Assembly: GCF_905171765.1 (NCBI RefSeq)
Contig: NC_053392.1
Span: 403,917,399 to 403,981,398 of the forward strand
Source: Bufo bufo
Taxonomy: Eukaryota > Chordata > Amphibia > Anura > Bufonidae
Length of the DNA stretch: 64,000 bases
Direction: 5' to 3'
The first letter of the stretch is position 1. Every line of letters starts with the position of its first letter. Of this stretch, positions 52,456 to 63,604 are shown piece by piece. A model generated the notes under the pieces. The model was given only the letters and a program-made list of their open reading frames with translations, did no database searches and was not told the DNA's origin. The position numbers and the translations under genes were made by a program.

Positions 52456-53288
52456 GTAACAGCGGAAGTAACCATGAGGCTCCAGAGTAAAACTTAAAAT
52501 GGGGGCATTAACTTTCCTTGGCATCTTATTTGCATTTTATCACTAACTGCAGCTTATGTGGAAATGGGCCCCCTTCATTGTTGGGCCTTATGGCAACTGC
52601 TATGCCTGCTACCCTGGAAGTTACGACCATGACCAATGTCATTGGGTGAGATTTATCAAAACTGGTGCAAAATTAAACTTGTAACATCTCTTTGTAAGCT
52701 CCTGAATTGTATATCAAGCTGCTAAAAATATGGCTATAACGAGTGTCTATGAGCTGTCAGGAGCTAAGAGATAATGGCTAGAGATCCAGCCATCAGAGCA
52801 GCTCTGACATATTCAGTGTGAAGTGAGAGAGCAATAGTCTGTATATAAAGTGAAAACTGTATAGAAAAAAAAAAAAAACTGTTAATTTTTTTTAATAAAG
52901 ACGAACTAAATAAAATGATTTTGGCCTAAAATAAGTAAAATGCAATGATAAAAAATATTGCCCCCAAAGATGACCATAGTCTCTAAAAGGGTTGACTCTG
53001 GGATATTTCAGAACTGTGATTATTATTTTTTTAACAGTTTTAATGAATTGTAAATGCAGTTGGCAGCTCTTGTATATTATTACATATCCTCTTCTACAGA
53101 ATGACCATCCATGATCAGGTCTGCCAGAGCTTGTCCGCTTGTTAGAACTCTGCACCCTGCCCTATTCAAGCTCTCATTATGTATGTATCAGGCCTACTGT
53201 AGGATATCACGTATGTGTGCTTGCTCTCGTACTTAGCAGTGATAACTCCTTCATACCATGTATTACACATGTGAATGTGCTTTGTTAT
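52456..53288. other. Unassigned, possibly single-copy intron
   Basis: It has no coding frame, tandem structure or terminal repeat. A short GAGATTTATCAAAACTGGTG at 52648 resembles the tip of the 57675 MITE. Confidence 0.45.
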
Positions 53289-53292
53289 TTAA

Positions 53293-54651
53293 TGGCCACC
53301 TGTCAGCAGATTTGTAGCTATGAAACTGGCTGACCTGTTACATGTGCGCTTGGTAGCTGAAGGCATTTTTGTTGGTCCCATGTTTATATGCAAATGAGCC
53401 GCTAGGAGCAATGGCGGTGTTGCCATTACAGCTGTCTCACCCTCTGCATTTTGATTGACAGGACCAGGCAGTTAAAAAATCATCACTCCTCGCCCTGTCG
53501 ATCGAAGTGCAGAGGGCGCAACAGTTGCAAAGAGAGCAGAATCTCTAAGGCCCTTTTCACACGGGCGAGTTTTCCGCGCGGGTGCAATGCGTGAAGTGAA
53601 CGCATTGCACCCACACTAAATCCGGACCCATTCATTTCTATAGGGGTGTGCACATGAGCAGTGATTTTCACGCATCACTTGTGCGTTGCGTAAAAATCAC
53701 AACAAGCTCTATTTTGTGCGTTTTTCACGCAAGCAAGTGCGGATGCGGTGCGATTTTCACGCACGGTTGCTAGGAGACGATCGGGGTGGAGACCCGATCA
53801 TTATTATTTTCCCTTATAACATGGTTATAAGGGAAAATAATAGCATTCTGAATACAGAATGCATAGTACAATAGGGCTGGAGGGGTTTAAAAAAATAAAT
53901 AAAAATATAACTCACCTTAATCCACTTATTCGCGCAGCTGGCATCTCTTCTGTCTTCTTCTGTGAGGAAAAAGACCTTTGATGACGTCACTACGATCATC
54001 ACATGGTCCGTCACATGATCCATCACCATGGTAAAAGATCATGTGATGGACCATGTGATGAGCGTAGTGACGTCATCAAAGGTCCTATTCATCAAAGAAG
54101 AAGACAGAAGAGATGCCGGGCTGCGCGAACAAGTGGATTAAGGTGAGTTACATTTTTTTACATTTTTTTTTAACCCCTCCAGCCCTATTGTACTATGCAT
54201 TCTGTATTCAGAATCCTATTATTTTCCCTTATAACCATGTTATAAGGGGAAATAATATAATCTACACAACCTTGAACCCAAACCTGAACTTCTGTGAAGA
54301 AGTTCAGGTCTGGGTACCACATTCAGTTTTTTATCACGCGAGTGCAAAACGCATTGCACCCGCGCGATAAAAACTGAACAACGGAACGCAATCGCAGTCA
54401 AAACTGACTGCAATTGGGTACCTACTCGCGCGGGTTTGCCGCAACGCATCCGGACCTTATCCGGACACGCTCGTGTGAAAGAGGCCTAAGTGTAACAGTA
54501 ACACCCCCATTGCTCCTAGAGGCTCATTTGCATATATTAAAACCTCATTATTCTCAACAATGCGGACACATATGAACATGGGACCAACACAGATGCCTTC
54601 AGCTGCCAAGTCACACAGTTTCACAGGTACAAATCTGCTGCCAGATGCCCT
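53293..54651. mobile_element. TTAA-flanked fold-back element containing a MITE
   Basis: TTAA lies on both sides (53289-53292 and 54652-54655). The left arm (53293-53440) and right arm (54494-54651) are inverse copies. They share CTGTCAGCAGATTTGTA, AGCTGAAGGCAT, TTGGTCCCATGTT and TATGCAAATGAGCC. There is no coding capacity. The TTAA target fits piggyBac or Kolobok-type non-autonomous elements. Confidence 0.75.
53549..54486. mobile_element. Harbinger-type MITE, TTATAAC-hairpin family (most complete copy)
   Basis: This 938-bp element has TAA on both sides. The left end is GGCCCTTTTCACACGGGCG and the right end CGCTCGTGTGAAAGAGGCC. It contains two TTATAAC hairpins (about 53810-53835 and 54228-54252) and two perfect CRE octamers (53983-53990 and 54068-54075) placed almost symmetrically about the centre. 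It is non-coding. Confidence 0.9.
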
Positions 54652-54655
54652 TTAA

Positions 54656-55254
54656 TCCTTTTATACTCTTTTTATATCATCCCTCTTCCATCTTTTTGCA
54701 CCACTGCAAACAGTTCTCCCCATCTGACTGTCCACTGAGGATGATTACTACTTTGTTCTCATAAAAAAAATATATGAAAAGCAGATAAATAGAGGTCACA
54801 GCATGTTTTCCTGTATGATGCAAATGGTAAAACATATTGCCTTTAAACAGATGAATGCAGATCTGCCATTCATGCAGAGGAGAAGCACAGGAAAGTAATG
54901 GCAGTGCAGTCAGGCAGAGGCTTCCAGACACAATTAATACACCAATACGCTGTTATCGCTCATTGTATTGGGTACTTAATTAGTGGTGCACCAGCAATCA
55001 GGATCATTGCCAAAGAAGAAAGCAGCAATCGATCATCAATGCTCAGAATAAAACGTCAGGTATTTATATCTGCTGCAGACACGATGGCAGCCAGCGAGAC
55101 TGGAGAGATATTGATCACATCACTAAAATGTCAAAGGGAAAAAGCAAAATCATTGCTGTCTAAGTGTGAAAAAAATGAATCGTAGTGGAAGAGGTGGAGT
55201 TTATATTTTCTGAGACGTATATGGCTGATGTATGTCAATTATATGTCTTTGATG
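54656..55254. other. Single-copy-looking non-coding sequence
   Basis: This stretch is free of repeat hallmarks. From 54927 to 54990 it is AT-balanced, with ATTAATACACCAATACG, CATTGTATTGGGTACTTAAT and TAATTAG-like homeodomain cores. The 95-codon open frame at 54898-55185 lacks family resemblance and is probably chance. It could be a conserved enhancer. Confidence 0.35.
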
Positions 55255-55258
55255 TTAA

Positions 55259-55484
55259 GGCTACATGGCGATAGTCTATGGTGTCGCACTGCGATATGCG
55301 ACAAGCTGCAACTGCGCCAGGGCAGAATCCATCCAAGTTAGATTTTTATGCGACTGTCTCATCGCAGTCCCAGCATGACGCAGTGCGACACCATAGACTG
55401 TCATTGCAAGAAATGTTGCGAGACATTGGTGCCACATGAATCTTGCGCGACACATGTCGGAATATAGTCGTACCTGTGTAGCCC
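55259..55484. mobile_element. Short fold-back MITE (GGCTACA ends)
   Basis: It starts GGCTACATGGCGATAG and ends TGTGTAGCCC. Inner inverted words TAGTCTATGGTGTCGCACTG and CAGTGCGACACCATAGACTG are almost perfect. The flanks TAA and TAG are similar but not identical. Confidence 0.7.
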
Positions 55485-56417
55485 TAGCTGAAGATTACAT
55501 TGGAAGCAGCTTTCTGATGGACATGTTCAAACCAAAAAGTGATCAACATGAAGTCCTCACCTGTTAAAAAGCAGGGGGTCTGGGCGTGTTGGCGGTAATC
55601 CGGGCACGCTACTACGATGGGAATGGCTTGTTTGTTTGAATATGAACGTGTGCATTTCATTATACGGGACATTTTCTGGAACTGTATAGTGCGCTGTATT
55701 TGTGAGGTTTTGTTACATGGATCAATTATTTCTCGAAAAACCAGTCAAACTGGGTCCAGTATGCATCTGAAGCCTGCAGTTTTTTTGCATACAATGCCTG
55801 CACTTTGCGCCATATTTTGATACTGTGGTATGTGTGATCCCATTGAATGTATGTATAATCACTGTCAGTGCGCCAATCACCCAGTGTGCTTTTCAGGTCC
55901 CGTATGAGCTGTATGGGCACTCCTATCCTCCGCACTTCTCAGCCTCCTGTAACAATCTCAACAAGGCTCGGGAGGCTACAAAGAAGATTTGCATACTAAG
56001 TAAACCCTAATTGCATATTGTGCCATTTCTGTATGACAATTTCTTAATTGCATCATCTAAATATGAAATGTGCTGTGACCCTACATACATGAAGTACTAG
56101 GGGCTTTCTCCTGTACTTTACTACCTACCCTTATTTGTCTGACTATAAGACGCACCTGACCACCCCCAGGCTTAGACAACAGAATATAAGACAATTAATA
56201 TTTTCTACTAATTAAAATTCCCTGGTAGTTCAATTTATTGGGGGGTGAGGGAGGGGGCGTAAGAGTGACTATCTTTAATAATCTAGGGTAGAGGAGGTTA
56301 ATAGTTTACATATAGCTCCTGTTAATCCTAGTGAGCATTGACAGAAGTATCACAATGTACAGTACAAAACGATACCCACTGTGTAGTCTCACTGGAGTCA
56401 AAGGTCCTTTAGCTACA
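55485..56417. other. Unassigned non-coding stretch
   Basis: No gene is supported. GACTATAAGACGCACCTGAC at about 56141 and CTATAAGACACAGG at about 57600 may be the two edges of an older repeat around the next elements, but this is weak. Confidence 0.35.
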
Positions 56418-56421
56418 TTAA

Positions 56422-57070
56422 AGGGAACCTATCACCTCTACTATGCTACCCTCACTGAGCGTTTCTAAATGTTCATTGTGTTACCCTGAACATATAAATT
56501 ACACTTTTAATTTCATTTGCAGACGAATTCAATAAGTATAAGGCTCCATTCACACATCCGCAATTCCGCTCTGCATTTTGCGGAATGGAATTGCGGACCT
56601 ATTCATTTCTATGGGTCCGCACTTCCGGGTCTGCAATTCCGATCCTGAAAAAAATAGAACATGTCCTATTCTTGTCCGCAATAGCGGACAAGAATAAACA
56701 TATTCTATTAGTACAGGCGATGTGCGGTCCGCAAAATGCGGAACGCACATTTTTCGCTGTCTGTGTTTTGCGGATCCGTGGATCTGCAAAACACACACGG
56801 ATGTGTGAATGGACCATTATGCATTTTTGTACTTCCCGCCTTTTATGCAAATTAACATAAAAGAGTCATATCTTACCTGTGTGACCAGAGAAGAGTCATA
56901 TTTTCAAGCTCTGACTCAACTGAGGTTAATTTGCATATGGATCAAATCGGGTTTTTTTACACAATAAAAGCACACAGAGCTATGGGGACTGGGTATTGAG
57001 CATGTGCTAGCGGCCATCTAGCAAGCCATGACCTCAGCTCTATACACAAAATCCAGGTGACAGGTTCCCT
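56422..57070. mobile_element. TTAA-flanked element with AGGGAACCT ends, containing a MITE
   Basis: TTAA is on both sides (56418-56421 and 57071-57074). The ends are AGGGAACCTATCACCT and the inverse of AGGGAACCTGTCACCT. It is 649 bp including a 274-bp MITE. It is non-coding. A TTAA target with AGGG termini suggests a Kolobok-like non-autonomous element (inferred). Confidence 0.75.
56542..56815. mobile_element. Harbinger-type MITE (GGCTCCATTCACAC ends)
   Basis: The left end GGCTCCATTCACAC follows TAA. The right end GTGTGAATGGACC is followed by ATTA. The body has AACATGTCCTATTCTTGTCC and inverse CCGCAA words. Confidence 0.8.
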
Positions 57071-57074
57071 TTAA

Positions 57075-57381
57075 GGCTCCATTCACACGTCCGCAAAATG
57101 GGTCCGCATCCTTACCGCAATTTTGCGGAAAGTGTGCGGACCCATTCATTCTCTATGGGGACGGAATGGATGCGGACAGCACACAGTGTGCTGTCTGCAG
57201 CCGCAATTGCGGAGCGCGCCCCCGATTTTGGGTACGCAGCTCCGCAAAAAAATAGAGCATGTCCTATTCTTGTCCGCAGCTTGCGGACAAGAATAGGCAT
57301 TTCAATGGGGGTGACGGGCTGGTGTGTTGCGGACCCGCAATTTGCGGGTCCGCAACACATCACGGACGTGTGAATAGAGCC
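57075..57381. mobile_element. Harbinger-type MITE (GGCTCCATTCACACG ends)
   Basis: This 307-bp element has TAA on both sides. Left GGCTCCATTCACACGTCC; right CGTGTGAATAGAGCC. It used the TTAA edge of the preceding element as its target. It shares the body with 56542-56815. Confidence 0.9.
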
Positions 57382-57671
57382 TAAGGCAGAGCTTTCAGGT
57401 TCTGTATTGCCCTGCTGCCTTTGGACCTTACCACTTTGAGAGGGCTGTGTTTTTTACAGTCCCCTCCTGTAGCCGAATGATCTTTTTCCCACCTATCCTG
57501 CCTCAGATGTTTCAGTGTCCGGCAGGGAGAGAGATAATCATTAAGGAAGCAGTCGGGGAGGTCTGGCGCTGCTGGAGCAACCTGACCACAGCCTATAAGA
57601 CCCTATAAGACACAGGTACTTTTAAGCAAGATTTTTCCCTGCTAAAAAGTGTGTATTACAGTCCAAAAAAT
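57382..57671. other. Unassigned non-coding stretch
   Basis: It contains CTATAAGACCCTATAAGACA, a short direct repeat, and nothing else that can be called. Confidence 0.35.
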
Positions 57672-57674
57672 ACT

Positions 57675-57849
57675 GGGGGAGATTTATCAAACTGGTGTTA
57701 AGTAGAACTGAATTAGTTACCCATAGCAACCTATCAGATTCCACATTTCATTTTCCAAGGGAGCTCTGAAAAATGAAAGGATAAATCTGATTGGTTGCTA
57801 TGGGTAACTAAGCCATTTCTACTTTATACCAGTTTGATAAATCTCCCCC
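57675..57849. mobile_element. Near-perfect palindromic MITE (GGGGGAGATTTATCA), 3-bp target ACT
   Basis: This 175-bp element has ACT on both sides. The two halves are inverse copies (GTTACCCATAGCAACC, AATCTGATTGGTTGCTAT) meeting at CTGAAAAATGAAAG. It is non-coding. Confidence 0.88.
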
Positions 57850-57861
57850 ACTGTGTATATA

Positions 57862-57862
57862 C

Positions 57863-57918
<56 letters not shown>
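57862..57918. repeat. (TG)n(TA)n(CA)n palindromic microsatellite
   Basis: TGTGTGTG, about 16 TA units, then CACACACA. The whole run can fold back on itself. Confidence 0.97.
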
Positions 57919-58470
57919 ATTACATTCTTTTAGATTTATTTGAAAACAGTTTTTATTTAATAGAGCTATTATGTAAGAACTGTATGCAGACATAGTGTGA
58001 GATGCTTTATGGCGGCATTATTTAAGCACAGTATGTGTCATTATATGAGCAGTGTTATAACAGTAATGTTCTCTCCTTCAGGGCTCTAATACTGAAATTG
58101 CATGAACTGTTGAAAACACATTGGCACAAGACTAACAATCACATCTTTTTTCTCTCCTTTCCTTACATTCACAAATGTGTACTTTAATGCTACTTGGATG
58201 CAGAGGAACCCATTTAGTGCATTAGATGGCAGCATCTGATTGATAGTTGCAGGCTCACCACCTCTTCAAATTAGCATTAATGCTAAAACTGTTTGAAATG
58301 CAGTAATTATCAGGAAAGGGATCTTCACCTTTGGATATCACCTTGTTAAATCAAATGTCCTTCAAGGCTGATTTGAAGCATGGGGGGGTTATACTAGGAA
58401 TTTCCCCATTCTGTGATTCTCAGATGTCTAACCTTTTGTGTCTGTTACCCAGCACTGCAAGTAAACTGTA
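57919..58470. other. Single-copy-looking non-coding sequence
   Basis: There are no repeat hallmarks. 58100-58380 has unbiased composition with AATTAGCATTAATGCTAAAA and TAATTATC cores, like developmental enhancers. No coding signal is seen. Confidence 0.35.
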
Positions 58471-58474
58471 TTAA

Positions 58475-58748
58475 AGGGGTTGTCACTTCAGCAAATAGCA
58501 TTTATCATGTAGATAAAGTTAACACAAGGCGCTTACTAATGTATTGTTATCCATATTGCCTCCGTTGCTGGCTGGATTCATTTTTTCATCACATTATATC
58601 CTGCTTGTATCCAAGAGTTACGGCCACCCTGCAATCCAGCAGCTGTGGTCGTGCTAGGCAAGGTGCCACTGGAGTGCACATGGGCCTGCGCTTTTTCCTA
58701 TAGTGTAAAAGCATGGCCACCACTACTGGATTGCAAATTAAATCATCT
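58475..58748. mobile_element. TTAA-flanked short element
   Basis: TTAA lies on both sides (58471-58474 and 58749-58752). It starts AGGGGTTGTCACTTCAGC. The terminal inverted match is poor, so the call rests mainly on the flanks and the internal inverted pair GGCCACC...GGTGGCC-like words. Confidence 0.45.
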
Positions 58749-58752
58749 TTAA

Positions 58753-59260
58753 CCCTTGGGATACCGGATGTTTTTTCATTTTTGCGTTTTCATTTTTCTT
58801 CCCTATATTCCTTGAGCCATAACTTTTTTACATTTACGGTCACATAGCTGTATGAAAGCTTATTTTTTGCGGGACAACTTGTACTTTCTAATGCCACCAT
58901 TAATTATGGCATGCAATGTAGTGGAAAGCAGTCCAAAAATTCCAAATGGGGTGAAATTGGAAAAAAAAAAACTTCCTCCACTGTTTTACAGGTTTTGTTC
59001 CCACGGCGTTTCCTTTGCGGCAAAACTGACCTGTGCTCTTTATTCTCTGGGTCAGTATGATTACAACGATACCCCATAGGTATAGATTTTTTATGTATAA
59101 ATTAAACTTTAAAAAAAGTCTGACCCCCATAACTTTTTTACAGTTATATCTACTAAGCTGTGTGGGGGCAATTTTTTTTGCGGGGCAATCTTTAGTTTTT
59201 ATTGATACCATTTTAGAGTATATATAAATATACCTATTTTTGATATTTATATATATATAT
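58753..59260. repeat. Dispersed repeat with TTTTTTGCGGG(A/G)CAA words
   Basis: ATAACTTTTTTACA and TTTTTTTTGCGGGGCAA-type words occur at about 58820-58875 and again at about 59120-59185. The same family recurs at 62460-62520 (GCTTATTTTTTGCGGGGCAA). It is non-coding. Confidence 0.55.
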
Positions 59261-59267
59261 ATATATC

Positions 59268-59373
59268 AAACGAATGATGAGGCAGCACTTCCAGTATAGA
59301 GTGAACGGGTGAGGACCCCAAACTTTATTCAAGCGACGTTTCGGCCTGCTCAATGAGGCCTTTCTCAAGCTAC
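59268..59373 (-). mobile_element. Short Penelope-type terminal fragment in a (TA)n run
   Basis: On the minus strand it reads CTTGAGAAAGGCCTCATTGA, then GCAGGCCGAAACGTCG and GAATAAAGTTTGG, and ends at GCTGCCTCATCATTCG. The GGCCT/AGGCC hairpin before CGAAACG recalls the hammerhead-like start of Penelope-type terminal repeats. (TA)n borders both sides. Confidence 0.5.
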
Positions 59374-60198
59374 ATATATATATAATTTTTTTGTTATTTA
59401 GGTATTTATTTTTTATTATACGGAAAGGGGAGTGATTTAAACTTGATTTTTTAATTTTTTTATATATATATTTTTAACTTTTTTATACATTTTTTTCAAA
59501 TATGAGCGTACAAAATGCATTTTTTAATTTTAAACAATCATAGATTTTTAAAATGCATTTATTACTGACTATTGCTCATTTCCTATGTTGGCCTGCCACC
59601 TGGTGGCCAAAATAAGAATTGCAGCATGAATGCCATCAGCCTCAGCACATTTAAATCAATTACCGGCATCTGCATTGGTCAGAGAGAATGCCGGTAACAA
59701 GCGTGAGTTTTTGACAGCCGCAATCTCGGTATCTAAAGGCTTTTAATTACCTTTATTCCCAGTAATTAGCCGCGTGTTTCTGCTGTTTGAAATAGCAGAG
59801 ACCTGAAGGCCATGACAACCGCTGCACGTGTGGGCGCCATGTTTGCCTATTGCTCCAGCGACGTACATGTATGGCGCTGGTAGCGAAAGGGTTAAGATAC
59901 ATGGCATATGACTGTTGTGTAATATATCATTCAAGGATTTGAATGGCATTTTGTGTATTTTTGCGGTTTTAGTGCCGTTTCTAAGAGTTTTTTTTCTACT
60001 GGTGTTTTTATTAGGTGCCTTTTTGGGGTCTATGGTGTCTCTTTAAAGACGCAGCACATTAAACTAGGGTGTTTTTTCTTGTTTTATCTTTGTTTTATAG
60101 GGTATGAAAACAACAGAAAAAAAATGTTCAGACACTTGTTTAGAAAAAAAACACCAATAAAAAAGTGGTGGTGGTATGAAAAAAATGCAATTGGTTTC
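59374..60198. other. Unassigned AT-rich stretch
   Basis: There are long T runs, then plain sequence with no repeat ends or coding frames. Confidence 0.4.
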
Positions 60199-60201
60199 TT
60201 A

Positions 60202-60793
60202 GGGTACTTTCACACTTGCGTTGTTTGATTCCGGCAGGCAGTTCCGTTGCCTGAACTGACTGCCTGATCAGGCAAACTGTATGCAAACGGATGTCATTTT
60301 TTCTGACTGATCAGGCATTTTTCAGACTGATCAGGATCCTGATCAGTCAGAAAAATGCCTGATCAGTCAGAAAAATGCATTGCAATACCGGATCCGTTTT
60401 TCCGGTGTCATCAGGCAAAACGGATCCGTTTTTTTTTTTTTTTTTTTCATTTTTAAAGGTCTGCGCATGCGCAGACCGGAAGGACGGATCCGGCATTCCG
60501 GTATTTTGAATGCCGGATCCGGCACTAATACATTCCTATGGAAAAAAATGCCGGATCCGGCATTCAGGCAAGTCTTCAGTTTTTTTCGCCGGAGATAAAA
60601 CCGTAGCATGCTACGGTTTTCTCTTTTGCCTGATCAGTCAAAACGACTGAACTGAAGACATCCTGATGCAAACTGAACGGATTACTCTCCATTCAGAGTG
60701 CATGGGGATATGCCTGATCAGTTATTTTCCGGTATAGAGCCCCTGTGACGGAACTCTATGCCGGAAAAGAAAAACGCAAGTGTGAAAGTAGCC
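60202..60793. mobile_element. MITE with GGGTACTTTCACACTTGCG ends and many TGATCAG palindromes
   Basis: The left end GGGTACTTTCACACTTGCG follows TTA. The right end CGCAAGTGTGAAAGTAGCC precedes TAA. Inside, CTGATCAG occurs repeatedly (for example CAGACTGATCAGGATCCTGA) together with GCCGGATCCGGC, TGCGCATGCGCA and a T18 run. It is non-coding. Confidence 0.85.
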
Positions 60794-60851
60794 TAAGGCC
60801 TTTTTTTAGTGAACAAAACACGCCAGAGCAAAATCCTGTTTAGGGGCCTTA

Positions 60852-61313
60852 GGCCTAGTTCACACAAACGTTTTTTTTGCAAGTGTACGGGCCGTTTTTT
60901 TGTGTTCTGTATACGGAACCATTAATTTCAATGTTTCCGCATTAAAAACGGAATGTGTTCCGTATGCATTCCGTTTCCGTATTTCCGTTTAGTTGAAAGA
61001 TAGAACATGTCCTATATTTGGCTGCAAATCACATTCCGTGGCTCCATTCAAGTCAATGGGTCCGCAAAAAAAACGGAACACATACGGAAATGCATCCGTA
61101 TGTCTTCCGTATCCGTTCCGTTTTTGCTGAACCATCTATTGAAAATGTTATGCCCAGCCCAATTTTTTCTATGTAATTACTGTATACTGTACATGGCATA
61201 CGGAAAAACGGAAAGGAAATGGAAACACAACGGAACTCAAAAACAGAACAACGGATCCGTGAAAAACGGACCGCAAAAATCTATAAAAGCCATACGTTCG
61301 TGTAAACTAGGCC
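60852..61313. mobile_element. Harbinger-type MITE (GGCCTAGTTCACAC ends)
   Basis: This 462-bp element has TTA on both sides. Left GGCCTAGTTCACACAAACG; right is the inverse of GGCCTAGTTTACACGAACG. The body matches 39743-40235 in reverse orientation (AATTTTTTCTATGTAATTAC). It is non-coding. Confidence 0.9.
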
Positions 61314-61316
61314 TTA

Positions 61317-62407
61317 AGTTAGAAAAATGGGATTGGGTGTGTTTATTAATAGGGAAGACACATGTAGTTTGGCATGAATTATGTAGGATGAAATATCATA
61401 TAACAAAAATATTGTTGCATAAGAAATAGATTAGTAAATTTAACGCTGGTGTTATACAAGGAGATGAAATAGACATAATGATATTTACTGCACATATTCC
61501 TACATTGCAAGACACCAGGATAAATGTCCTGGCTTGATGAGACGTTTAATTAGGACGGAGACACATTTAATCACTGGTTCTGCGTCGCTGTAAATAAAAG
61601 TACAACGATCTAGTAAATAATAGAAATAGAATCTGTCCCCAATGTAGTAAAATGATATCATCCTAGGTAAAGTGTCATTTGAGGCTCCTACCTGCAGCAC
61701 TGACTCAAGTAGCGACATGAACCTGTACTGTAATCGGCCTATTGTACGATATACTGGAAAATTAATTAATACCATTGAGTAAATAAAAAAGAATCACGAC
61801 TCAGGGGTGCGTCATTTGCATATTGGTGAAATAGGTATAGCGGGTTATTTATGTGGCTGTCATTTAGGAGAAGCCTCTTTACAATATCAATGTTTCTCTT
61901 GCAAATAGCTTTTTTTGCACTCAAGTCACTAAAACTGTTCAATGAATTTTCCCTTCAAGATGTCGCTTGCCAAAAACTCCCATAAATCCGCAGACAGTCA
62001 AATTTATCAGAGTGCTTCTATAAATACTGCTACAATACACCTTGTCTCGCATTAATACATTTGAGTGAGGTACGTTTGACCTTGGTTGATGAATGGTTGT
62101 TCCCTTGAATTCTTTTTTTCCTCTCACTGGTGGGCAGAAGCGTTTGAAACCTCATTAGTGGGTTTGGAGATGAATCTTTTAAGAGACACATATGTTTCAG
62201 TGTGTAGATTGTGTTCAGTTTTATATGACAGGTATAGCGGTATTGCTCTGCTTGTAAGACATAAACCTCTAGTTATCATTGATGATAGGGCTTCCAATCT
62301 GGAAATGGAAATGTAGAAATCCCCAAGGCCTCATTCCCACTGTAGTAAATTGTGGACGTCTGCTGTCTGAGTTCTCCACGTACAGCACTCATAGCCATTC
62401 ATTTTAA
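61317..62407. other. Single-copy-looking non-coding sequence
   Basis: There is no transposon protein, terminal repeat or exon with splice sites that I can support. It is probably PACRG intron. Confidence 0.4.
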
Positions 62408-63600
62408 ACCCTTAAGGACCTGGCCAATTTTTGTGTTTTTGTTTTTTTCCTCCCTGCCTTTTCATTTTCCTTTTACATAGACATATGGGGGCTTATTTTT
62501 TGCGGGGCAAGTGGCATTTTTTTTAATGGCACCATTTAATTTAATATGTCTTGTACTGTAAACTGTGAAAAAAATATAAAATGAAGACAAAAACCAAATT
62601 CCACTAGTTTTGGGGTTTTATTTTTATGGCATTCACTATGCGCTATAAATGACATGGCCTAATTCTGCTGGTTAGTGCTACTACAACACCAAATTTAGGA
62701 CGTTTTTATGTCTTACTACTTTAACCCCTTAAAGGGGTTGTGCCACTAATATAAATATATCCCGCCCATTGTTATACGACTTTCCCCAAATACCACCATT
62801 TATAAAAAAAAAATTTTTAGCCGACGACTGCACCGCGTGTCAAATCTGTTTGTAGGTTGCGTCCTGCATTGGAGACTTGTAATGTCACATCTCACTGCCT
62901 TAAGGCATGATGGGACAGCAAACACCAGGAAGTAGTATTCAAGCATGCAAATGAGGCAAATGAAAACAAAAAAACACTATCCAAGGAGGAATGGGAGCTA
63001 GAGTAATCAATGAAAAGTAGTTTCTGGCACAATCCCTTTATGGACCTCTGCCATACAAGTCCACACTCAGTTTCTTAGTGGACGTCGTTGTTGCTGGGTG
63101 CTATCAAGGACTTTTAACCCCTCCGATGCAGTGGTCAGTTGTGACCACATCATCTGAGTGGTGAAATCCCAGGAGTGCTGCACTTCCAGGGCCCCAACAG
63201 CAACCCCCATGCCAATTTCAAGGGAGCTGTTTGGTTGCTATAGCAACCCCGGACCTTTTAGAATGTTCCGTGACCTGCCACAGTAAAGTTACTATCGAGC
63301 CCTGTGGGAGAAGCAATCAATCACATCTTCAAGTGAATATAAGTGAAAAAAAAAGTTTCAAAAAGCCAAATCACTCCCCCCATATTAAAAATAAAAATAA
63401 ATAAAGAATAAAAAAATAAAGGTCACAGGCATTACCACATCCCAAAATGCTTGAACTATAAAAATATGAAAGTATTTATTCCATATGTAATATATTGCCA
63501 CACCATTTGGAAAAAAATGTTCCAGCTTCCCACTACATCGCATGTAATATAAAATTGTGCCATTAGAAAGTACAACTTTTCCTGCAAAAAAACAAGCCCC
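62408..63600. repeat. Old dispersed repeats, boundaries unclear
   Basis: 62410-62720 matches the 58753-59260 family in words and order (GCTTATTTTTTGCGGGGCAA, AATGGCACCATT). 62730-63060 begins TTAAAGGGGTTGTGCCAC like the 58475 element. 63340-63600 is A-rich and like 41510-41800. It is non-coding. Confidence 0.5.
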
Positions 63601-63604
63601 AGGG

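Noticed and set aside
54898..55185. 95-codon open frame
   Set aside because: It has no recognisable domain, splice sites or homologue in the window. A chance frame in low-stop sequence is more likely.
57795..57995. Short frames with Tyr-Ile repeats on both strands
   Set aside because: They are translations of the (TA)n microsatellite.
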